Of a stretch of DNA of 64,000 bases, positions 48,901-60,900 are shown piece after piece. The notes under the pieces are model-generated. The model was given only the letters and a program-made list of their open reading frames with translations, made no database searches and had not been told where the DNA came from. Each line of letters begins with the position of its first letter. The first letter of the stretch is position 1. The stretch spans positions 40,488,111 through 40,552,110 of the forward strand of contig NC_092576.1 in the NCBI RefSeq assembly GCF_037975245.1, in the 5' to 3' direction. Source of the DNA: Apostichopus japonicus. Lineage: Eukaryota > Echinodermata > Holothuroidea > Aspidochirotida > Stichopodidae. A program made the translations under genes and the position numbers.

Positions 48901-51900
48901 AGCAGAAGAGGACCTCAACGACTGGCTCGCTGTCCATGGTAATGTCGTAGTAAATCTGTTTTATCGCTTTACTCTTTACCAGTGCTTTTATTAGTTTTTT
49001 CGATCTCATATTCCTGTATTTTTTATGTAGATGGTATGTATTTACTCTTTGTTTGTATTTAATGTTTTATGTAATTGTATTTTCTAGATTGTTTGCATTA
49101 AAGCGCACAGATGCATGGCGCGTAGTGCTGAGCACTCTATATAAGATTTTATTTACATTACATTACATAATGTCAGAATCTTTGGAAAGTTTGAATAAAA
49201 CATTGGTGCACCATGTACAGTGTGCACATACATTATGTAGAATCAGTTTTGATGTAGCCCAGGTTAGCTTTTCAAGTTGACATTGTAGCAGTTACCTACA
49301 GTACCCTTATAAGCCATCCGTACAGTTAATATCGTGATGCTTATAACATGGCGAAATGGAGTAAAAAAATGTATCATGGTCTTGGTCATAACAAAGTCAA
49401 TTTATATAGCCTGAACACAGTGATATCAGGAGCCTACAGTTGTGCAATAATGTATGTAACTATTCGTTCCACGTTGATAACATTAATGGTTCCTGCTGTA
49501 AGCGTAATTATCTTTACATCTTCTACCACCGGCCGTAGAAGGAAGTGGATTATGTGTGACACACCCTAGTCAGGAAGTATTTCGGTTGCATACTAGTAGT
49601 GTCATTAATACCACAATACAACCATTTGAAGCGCTGTACAGTTTGTAGACAGGCAGATCTGTTCAGACAGTGCAAAGTGTTTTATCATTGTTGCAAGGGC
49701 AGTACTGAGTGATACTGTATGAATAACACTTACCTGTATATAGCCAAACCCTTTGAACATTCACACCTACTGGTATGGCTTCAATGTATATTTATACAGT
49801 ATGTGTGGCAGTACTACATTATAAACCTGTACAATTGTACATAGTGAACTGTTTCAGTTAATGATCACTGTTAAAGTAGACTAGCAATAGAGACAGTATG
49901 ATACAGTAAGGACACATAGAGTAATATGCTGTACTGTACATGAAGGATATAGTTAGCCAGGCAGGTGTGTTGACCACAGTATAAAGTCTACAAACATCTC
50001 AGGGAATAATTTATCTGCTATGACATCATAACAAGCTATTCAAAATGTAGAAATCATTACAGTTCAAACAAGTTCAAAGATGTAAAGCCCAGTTCTTATA
50101 CATAGGAACTAAATTATACAGTGGCCTTTTATATAAGATCAAATTCAGAGCTTTCCAAAACTGCTACAAAAATTTTGAACGGTAAATTATTATTCCTTAG
50201 ATCTATAGATCACATACACGTTGTCTTTCAATGGCAAGGTCTAAGAGACATTGCAGATGTTTTCAATGTTAATAGAATCAGATCATTAATGATTTACCTA
50301 AATATCCCAATCATAAACGCTGTCAATGTAAATATTTACTCTTCATTAATTAACAAAGTTCTTATCTGGCATTTTTTTTTCTATGGTTTCAGCTGAGCAG
50401 ACTTTCTACGCTGCTCTCGTGTTTATAGTGGAAGTTCATTTTGTGTTATTTCTGCATGCGTGATGAAATGTTTCTAGATAGTCCACAGCTCAGATGTACA
50501 CTGTACTGTATGTATGTACAGTACTGCACATGGTTGTGTAGTCAGTATTGGGCAACTCAATTTGTCAAATATGAAGTCAGGACATTAATAGGAACTGTAA
50601 AACAAGTGCAATTTCCTTCCCTTTATCCAAACTTATCTGTTCAAATATTTATCAGGTACAGGTACTTTACACAGTACACAACACCCTGCTACTGTATGCC
50701 AAGGAGATGAGATATTACAGTATAACACCAGTTCTAAGCAGCTATGCCAACTAATTGTACCGAAAGCTTGTCGTTTACACATTATTCAATGATGGAATAA
50801 GCCCTGATTACTCCTGTTTCATGGATCAGTGTTTTCTAAGCGGTGAACTTTAATGAAAGTAAAACTGGGGGAAAGTCACAGTCAATATTGCCACCAACCC
50901 TGCCCACCCCCCTGACCCCTCATTCCACCAACCACTCACCCACCAGTGTGCACAAGAAAATCTTATAACATTGGTTACTTGAAAACAATAGAGATTTGGT
51001 ACATTTCTCATAGTCAAACAGTTCAATACCTCTTTGAACTTTATTTAGAAATGTGATCAATTGTCGTGGAAACAGGGTTGTGAAGTTCTGGGTAAACTTC
51101 AAGTAGTAGATGGGAAGGGATGAGGTGTGTACTCTACATACCGAAGGAAAGAGTTAATAACGATTTCAGTGAATTTCACTGCAGTATCTTGGTATCTCGT
51201 ACCCTGGTAATAGAACATGGAAGGCAAGACCATGGGACAATCACACCAGCCTGATGAATCCAATTTTTAATTTTTTTTTTTAATATTTTGGGGTAAATGG
51301 ATTGTGATTAGGTACTGTAGTGTACATCATACCATATACACACTAATTGTTATCATAAATTTTCCTTTAATATTAATATTTATTTTATTTATCTATGATT
51401 ATTTCATTTTATTTTGGCAGTGGTGGACTTTTTCAACAGAATTAACCTGATTTACGGTACTATATGCGAGTATTGCAGCAAGGCATCGTGTCCGACTATG
51501 AGCGGCGGACAAAAGTAAGTCACTTCTACAGTAAGTCTGAATATTCATGAAGAACTGTTTATGGGTCTCTCCAGTGTTTTGTAAGAGGAGCGAATGTCTC
51601 ATCAGTCCTAATGTGCATAATCTTCACTGATTTACGGATCTCGCAATTAATAGCAATCAAATTTAATAACCAGGGCTGGAGATCAAGGCTGTTCTAGAAC
51701 TGGGAACAGTTTTAAGCGTTTGTCAGTAAATCACCCTGTTTCTATTTTGAATGTTAAAGTTGTTAATTGTATCAAGTTTGCTAACATAAGTTTGAAGAGC
51801 TAAAAAAGTGCAACACCAAGGATGCTATGTAACTAAGCCAAGGATGCTATATAATTATGCTAAGGATGCTATGTAACTATGTAAGCCAAGGATATGATGC

Positions 51901-54900
51901 AGCTATGTCAACAATGCTATTAACAGTAACTATGCCAAAGGTGCTATGTAACTAAGTCAAGGATGCTATATAATTATGCCAAGGATGCTATATAATTATG
52001 CCAAGGATGCTATGTAAATCAAGGATGCTATGTACTCTAACTAAGCCAATGACGCTATATAACTAAACCAGTGATGCTATGTAGCTAAGTCAAGGATGCT
52101 ATGTAACTAAGCCAAGGATGCTATGTAACTGTAAGCCAAGGGTGCTATGTTATTATTACAAGTATGCTATGTGATTATGACAGGGATGCTATGTGATTAT
52201 GCTTATGATGCTATGCAGCTATGCCTATGATGCTATGCAGCTACGACTATGATGCTATGTACAGTTAACTATGCCAAGGACGCTATATAACTTAAGTTTT
52301 GGTGGTTTATTGCCAGTGTTCGATTTTTCCGGTATCGCATCGCAAAATGCGATCCAAAACGACAAACTTGCGAGACGTTTCCAAATCAGCATCGCACATT
52401 GTGCCGATTTGTGCGATACAAATTCCTAGTCAGATTTGGGAGCAAACACTCAAACCTTAACTTACGAACTGTCGATCACAATGTAGAAGTTATAATTTAT
52501 TGAGTTTACACTCAATGTACAACTTATTCACTTGACCGTATAGCGAAAAAAGAAACCTGAAAAAATAATATCCTACCATAGTTAAGTGTAAAGCAAATAG
52601 CCTAACCACCTCGGCGGGTGATCTCACGTAACTAAAAGGTTCCCTGGCAACGTGCCAAAAAATGTTAACAAACAGGTGTTACACAGGGGATGAGCTCACA
52701 GTTGTTGGGAAGGTACCTGGGCAAATTCGCAGCTTATGTACCATGGTACAGTAGTTGGGTATAGGGTTAAACACTGCAGTTGTAAAAATGTACGCATAGT
52801 GCACACTTTTTAAAGTTTGAAAGACGATTAAATCTCTTTTCATTTTATAACATAATATAGCTACTTTAACTTGTCATTTTAAAATTTTCATCAGTTTCGT
52901 GACAATTTAAATAAAAAAAGTTGTCAGTATTTTGCATCCGCGCCGTAGACGTGTTTTTAGATGTTACGGAGAGTCAGGTTTCCATGGATATTAATCGAAA
53001 ATGAATCTGAGTTTAACTGACGCTAAAGAAATGGATCGTCTTGGGCAGATTAACAAATCACTGCAAGTATAAATAAGTACAGGGAGCTCTGCTGTTAAAA
53101 AGAAAAGTTCAATATCGGTTTGCTGTTATCGGCAATTAGGCAAAATTTTACCGATACCGATATGCTGCCGATATTGCAATATCGGCCGATACCGATATTG
53201 AAAACGATTATCGTAGCAACACTAGTATAAATAATAATAATAAACAAACATTTTCTAGTTAATACATTGATCGCCAACATTTGGTCCGTTTTGTGGTAAT
53301 TTCAAAACTGCTATTCAATATTGGGGAACTGCTATGCAACAAAAATATTGTATAGCAATTGTCGAAATTTGTTGCTATGCAATTTTTTGGCCATAAGTCG
53401 AACACTGTTTATTGCACTACATTCACTGCTATCCAAGTTATTTATCCAACTATTCGCTGGAACATCTCCCAATCCTGTCACCAACCTTCACCTCCATCAC
53501 GCCCCCCCACAAATCCCCCCACCATCCCCCTCCCCCACCACTCCCATCTCTCCACTAAATAATTCATTTCTTTGTTTGATTTCAGGTATGAGTACATGTG
53601 GGCAGATGGTGACAAGTACAAGAAACCCACAGCTCTTCCCGCCAGTGAATATGTGGCTAACCTAATGGACTGGGTGGAAAAGCTCATAAACAATGACAAA
53701 ATATTCCCAGCAGATGTGGGTGAGCGATTCTTCCTCCTTACAGTATGGTTGCTCTTGGGCTTTTTTTCTCATTTCTCCTCTCGTACTTGAAGAATCAAGA
53801 AAGAACTTAGGGGAAAAAAAGGATTTAACCGTGAAAAGGGTTTTGTTCTTTGGGCAGCATTTTTAAACTGACCTGTCACTTTAAACTTTGAGGAACTAGT
53901 CCCATCCATCCCTTACCTCTTCACCCTTCTTCCTAACCCTCCCCCCCCCACCCCCAAATTGCCTTACCTTCCAGCATTCCTCCTGGGTTCATCATGGAGT
54001 TGCTGTACCTTAGATGTTCATTGACTCCTCTCTTGTACCTTTGGAGGTAAAAGAGCCCTATCCATTTGTGCTTGTCCAATGAATCAGCTTCCCTATGCAA
54101 TAGCATTGGTGATGTACATTTAACATGTTAAAATACATGGGCCTAGAGCAAACTACTGTAGAATTATGCTTTTCTAACCACTTGTACAGTGTTACAGTTC
54201 ACTGATTGTACAGTGTAACATTTCACTGATTGTACAGTGTTACATTTCACTGATTGTACAGTGTTACATATCACTGATTGTACAGTGTTACAGTTCACTG
54301 ATTGTACAGTGTTACATTTCACTGATTGTACAGTGTTACATTTCACTGATTGTACAGTGTTACAGTTCACTGATTGTACAGTGTTACATTTCACTGAATG
54401 TACAGTGTTACATTTCACTGATTGTACAGTGTTACATATCACTGATTGTACAGTGTTACATTTCACTGATTGTACAGTGTTACATTTCACTGATTGTACA
54501 GTGCTACAGTTCACTGATTGTACAGTGTAACATTTCACTGATTGTACAGTGTTACATTTCACTGATTGTACAGTGTTACATTTCACTGATTGTACAGTGT
54601 TACAGTTCACTGATTGTACAGTGTTACATTTCACTGAATGTACAGTGTTACATTTCACTGATTGTACAGTGTTACATATCACTGATTGTACAGTGTTACA
54701 TTTCACTGATTGTACAGTGTTACATTTCACTGATTGTACAGTGCTACAGTTCACTGATTGTACAGTGTTACATTTCACTGATTGTACAGTGTTACAGTTC
54801 ACTGATTGTACAGTGTTACAGTTCACTGATTGTACAGTGTTACATTTCACTGATTGTACATTTTTACATTTCACTGATTGTACAGTGTTACAGTTCACTG

Positions 54901-57900
54901 ATTGTACAGTGTTACAGTTCACTGATTGTACAGTGTTATAGTTCACTGATTGTACAGGAAAACATTTCACTGATTGTACAGGAAAACATTTCACTGATTG
55001 TACAGTGTTACAGTTCACTGATTGTACAGAAAAACATTTCACTGATTGTACAGTGTTACAGTTCACTGATAGTATAGTGTTACATTTCACTGATTGTACA
55101 GTGTTATAGTTCACGGATTGTACAGTGTTACAATTCACTGATTGTACAGTGTTACATTTCACTTATTGTACAGTGTTACAGTTCACTGATTGTACAGGAA
55201 AACATTTCACTGATTGTACAGGAAAACATTTCACTGATTGTACAGTGTTACAGTTCACTGATTGTACAGTGTTACATTTCACTGATGGTACAGTGTTACA
55301 TTTCACTGATTGTACAGTGTTACAGTTCACTGATTGTACAGTGTTACAGTTCACTGATAGTACAGTGTTACATTGGACTGATTGTATGTGTTACAGTTCA
55401 AAGATTGTACAGTGTTACATTTCACTGAATGTACAGTGTTACAGTTCACTGATTGTACAGTGTTACATTTCGCTGATTGTACAGAAAAACAGTTCAAAGA
55501 TTGTACAGTGTTACATTTCACTGAATGTACAGTGTTACAGTTCACTGATTGTACAGTGTTACAGTTCACTGATTGTACAGTGTTACAGTTCACTGATTGT
55601 ACAGTGTTACATTTCACTGATATTACAGTGTTACATTTCACTGATTGTACAGTGTTACAGTTCACTGATTGTACAGTGTTACATTTCACTCATATTACAG
55701 TGTTACAATTCACTGATTGTACAGTGTTACAGTTCACTGATTGAACAGTGTTACAGTTCACTGATTGTACAGTGTTACATTTCACTGATTGTACAGTGTT
55801 ACAGTTCCCTGATTGTACAGTGTTACAGTTCACTGATTGTACATTGTTACATTTCACTGATTAGTGTTACAGTTCACTGATTGTACAGTGTTACATTTCA
55901 CTGATTGTACAGTGTTACATTTCACTGATTGTACAGTGTTACAATTCACTGATTGTACAGTGTTACAGTTCACTGATTGTACAGTGTTACATTTCACTGA
56001 TTGTACAGTGTTACATTTCACTGATTGTTCAGTGTACACATTTCACTGATTGTACAGTGTTATAGTTCACTGATTGTACAGTGTTACATTGGACTGATTG
56101 TACAGGAAAACATTTCACTGATTGTACAGTGTTACAGTTCACTGATTGTACAGAAAAACATTTCACTGATTGTACAGTGTTACAGTTCACTGATAGTACA
56201 GTGTTACAGTTCACTGATTGTACAGTGTTACATTTCACTGATTGTACAGTGTTACATTTCAATGGTTGTACAGTGTTACATTTCACTGATTGTACAGTGT
56301 TATATTTCACTGATTGTACAGTGTTACAGTTCACTGATTGTACAGTGTTACATTTCACTGATTGTACAGTGTTACATTTCACTGATTGTACAGTGTTACA
56401 GTTCACTGATTGTACAGTGTTACATTTCACTGATTGTACAGTGTTACATTTCACTGATTGTACAGTGTTACAATTCACTGATTGTACAGTGTTACAGTTC
56501 ACTGATTGTACAGTGTTACATTTCACTGATTGTACAGTGTTACATTTCACTGATTGTACAGTGTTACATTTCACTGAATGTACAGTGTTACATTTCACTG
56601 ATGGTACAGTGTTACATTTCACTGATGGTACAGTGTTACATTTCACTGATTGTACAGTGTTACATTTCACTGATTGTACAGTGTTACATTTCACTGATTG
56701 TACAGTGTTACAGTTCACTGATTGTACAGTGTTACATTTCACTGATTGTACAGTGTTACATTTCACTGATGGTACAGTGTTACATTTCACTGATTGTACA
56801 GTGTTACATTTCACTGATTGTACAGTGTTACAGTTCACTGATTGTACAGTGTTACAGTTCACTGGTACAGTGTTACATTTCACTGATTGTACAGTGTTAC
56901 AGTTCACTGATTGTACAGTGTTACAGTTCACTGATTGTACAGTGTTACAGTTCACTGATTGTACAGTGTTACATTTCACTGATTGTACAGTGTTACATTT
57001 CACTGATTGTACAGTGTTACATTTCACTGATGGTACAGTGTTACATTTCACTGATTGTACAGTGTTACATTTCTCTGATTGTACAGTGTTACATTTCACT
57101 GATTGTACAGTGTTACAGTTCACTGATTGTACAGTGTTACATTTCACTGATTGTACAGTGTTACATTTCACTGATGGTACAGTGTTACATTTCACTGATT
57201 GTACAGTGTTACATTTCACTGATTGTACAGTGTTACAGTTCACTGATTGTACAGTGTTACAGTTCACTGATTGTACAGTGTTACATTTCACTGATTGTAC
57301 AGTGTTACATTTCACTGATTGTACAGTGTTACATTTCACTGATGGTACAGTGTTACATTTCACTGATTGTACAGTGTTACATTTCACTGATTGTACAGTG
57401 TTACATTTCACTGATTGTACAGTGTTACAGTTCACTGATTGTACAGTGTTACATTTCACTGATTGTACAGTGTTACATTTCACTGATGGTACAGTGTTAC
57501 ATTTCACTGATTGTACAGTGTTACATTTCACTGATTGTACAGTGTTACATTTCACTGATTGTACAGTGTTACATTTCACTGATGGTACAGTGTTACATTT
57601 CACTGATGGTACAGTGTTACATTTCACTGATTGTACAGTGTTACATTTCACTGATTGTACAGTGTTACAGTTCACTGATTGTACAGTGTTATATTTCATC
57701 TGACCATTCCATACTTTTCTTATTTTCCTTCTTTTTTCCCTTCTTTTTTTGTCTCTTTTTAGATGTTCCCTTTCCAAAAAATTTCTTCCAGACCTGTAAG
57801 AAGATCATGACCAGACTTCACAGAGTTTTCGTCCACGTTTACATCCACCATTTTGATAAATTAGGAGAAATCGGAGCGGTGAGTATGACTTGTTATTTAT

Positions 57901-60900
57901 TACGCTTAAACATTGTATGTGACTCTATGTGCAGACTGTCCCACACAGTGAACTGTTGGTATTGAGTATGGTATTTAATGATCATACAGCTACAACCCCA
58001 TACCCCACCCCACCCCCCATACCAGGTCAGTGCCCTGGCATAAAGGTTAATTTAGAAATCACAAGATAATTAAGGCAAATTTATAACAGTTTGGAGGTCA
58101 CCTTACTGAGTTGTCTGATCCCAAGCTGAATAAATGTGTACTTTTAATAATAATAATAATAAATGAGACTTATATAGCGCCAAATCAGTAAACAAAAGTT
58201 ACTGCTCAAGGCGCTTTATAAAGAAAGCAGATTAAATTACAAAAGAACAAGTGAAAAGATGGGTCTTAAGTAGACTTTTGAATGTAGAAAGTTTAGAGCA
58301 TGTTCGAATGTGATGGTAACTTGTTCCAGAGATAAGAGCCAGAGTATTCAAAGCTTCTGTAACCATTGGTCTTCAAGCGTGGTTTAGGAACAGTTAAATA
58401 CAATTTGTTGGGCGAATGAAGTACACGTGCGGGTTGGAATATATGGCAAGAGAAGTTGCAACAGGTTCACAGGTTGTTCTAGATGATGAGCACAAAACGT
58501 GAGAAGAAGTAGTTTATATTGAATTCTATAGCTGATAGGGAGCCAGTGAAGTTCTTTTAGAAGTATGTGTGTGTTTATGTCTGTATGTCTGCAAATATAT
58601 TACACACAGACACCAGTATTTCAATTGAAAAATATTGTCCTTACTTTCTTTGGAAAGATGTCACACATGCAGTCATGTCTAAGTTATGACTTGTACCATT
58701 TCTACTTTTTGGTACTTCCTTGTATGCAAACAGACTCTATGCGATAGTGATCTTGTGCATATATATGTGTGCAGTCTGAAGGGACAGTTTTATAATGCTA
58801 ATACCACTCCATACTGTCCTCCCATATCGTGCTTCAGAGCACTCATACTGACAGTATGAACAGTTCCTAACCTTGATCTGATTCTAGTGCTAAAAACCAC
58901 TTTATACTGTCCTCCCATATCATGCTTTGAAGCACTCGTACTGACAATATAAACAGTTCCTAACCTTTATCTGATTCTAATGCTAATACCACTCTGTACT
59001 GTCCTCACATATCATGCTTTGAAGCACTCATACTGACATTACAAACAGTTCCTTACCTTTATCTGATAGAAACATGATAGTCATACAGCTAATGCTGTTA
59101 GTACGAGTGCTTTGAAGCAGCACATGAAAGTACAGTACAGAGAGATTTGTCCCCACTGGATGACGTGTGTGTGTTATATGCCTAGATGCTTCATTAACAA
59201 GTTGTTTCTTTCTTTTTATTGTTTCAGGAAGCACATATCAACACATGCTATAAACATTTCTTTTACTTCGTGGTCGAGTTCAAGCTGGTGGATGAGAAGG
59301 AATTGGAACCATTGGTAAGCTGATTTCAGAGTTCAAAGTTCTATCAAGTTTTTGTCCCTTCTGTTACTGTTACTTGTCATTTAGCCTCTGAAGAAGATCC
59401 TGCTAGGATTGAAACATCAGGCCAACTTACTTATACACATTCCCTACACAGGCTCTCTAGTGGATCAGCAGTTTGCTAACAGGTTTATTTTATTTTAAGT
59501 TAAATCTACAATAATTTATCTGGCATCACATCGCTAATTGCTATACAAAATTGTCAAATTACTTAACACAGTGCAAGGATATATGTAGCAGTTTTTTTTT
59601 ACACAGGAAGTTGTAGAAGACTTGCATAGTATTATTATGTGCTGTACTGTAGTATACAAGGGAATAATTTATCCGGCTTCACATCGCTAAAATGCTATAC
59701 TAAATGGTCAAATTGCTATATAAGGGCGAAAATGTACAGCAGTCTTATGAACTCAGGAATGATAGTATTTTATGGGGGACAAATTCAGAGCTTCAAACTG
59801 CTGCTACACAAAATTTGAACACTAAATTATGCTCTGCAAACTGTACATTGAGAAGCAAATTAATAACTTAATAAAGATTTAATCATATGATATATATGTC
59901 ATAGAATACACACATTGTTAAGGTATACAAGATTGATACAGGTATCACCATTCAGGGATGTGCCCACGCTGGGCGGCACTGAGCGGCCCCGCCCAGCACT
60001 AAAATTTACCGCCCAGCACTATCTTAAAAATTGTGAATCCCGTCCAGCATTATTTTCATTTTAAATCCCGAAATTCCTAACAATATATTCAACATAAATT
60101 GGGCCCAGCCTATGCCAAAATCATACAGACTAATTATGCATCAGTTACGCATGATGAGAAACATTACTTACGGCTCTCAATCGGTCCCTTGTACATCTCT
60201 TTGAAACAAACTAATAACTTTTACCAGGCTATAGGCTACGTAATATATTTCACTATAAAAAAAATTAAAAAATGTAAATTGTTAGTGTATGTGTATGTGC
60301 TTAAAAAGCTACACAAGTGCCAGCATTTGGAATCTGAGTACCTTAAAATATTGAAAAATTTCTCTGAGGGGAGGGGAACATCCCCTTTAGAACCCTCCCC
60401 CAGGACAGCGATCAGTATACCCGGCACTCAGGAAATCCTGGGCACATCCCTGACAATTCGTGGAAAGCTTCGACTGTGATATTGCCATGCCCATATATGA
60501 TTGTTATCTAAAGTAGGTGCAGGGCTGGTATGTAAATTCGGTGGTTAACATTGCTGTTAACACCTCTAGTCTATAATCATCATTGTTTGTAACTAAAACA
60601 GTTAAGTAGTGTTTCCAAAAGTGTTTACACTACTGGTGTATACTTGTAACACTTGAATAGTGTTGTCGTTGACACCTCTGGTGCATGAGTTTTATATACC
60701 CCACTGGTGTGTACCTCTAACGTTATTAAATGATATTGTCTACTACACTTCCAGTGCAAGAACATAATCTACCCCATTGATGTTTACCTCTAACAGCTTA
60801 AATAATGTTGTGAGAGCGTGGTGGCCAATTGGCTAAGGCGTCGGACTCGTGATCCAAGGATTGCTGGTTCGATTCCTGCCTAGTTCATTACGTTGTGTCC

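Noticed and set aside
54183-57699. CRISPR-like regular repeat array
   Set aside because: Units follow each other directly with no unique spacers, no cas genes are present, and the DNA is clearly eukaryotic.
54164-57965. Very long reading frames on both strands (up to 646 codons) made of repeated octapeptides
   Set aside because: They are produced by the 24-bp minisatellite, whose length is a multiple of three. They occur on both strands at once and lie within a MOB3 intron. There is no independent evidence of translation.
59603-59693. Alternative MOB3 last exon after the TTTTTTTTTTACACAG acceptor
   Set aside because: Phase-compatible, but its peptide (Glu-Val-Val-Glu-Asp-Leu-His) shows less agreement with MOB3 tails, it runs on into a dispersed repeat, and no nearby poly(A) signal was seen. 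Not excluded.
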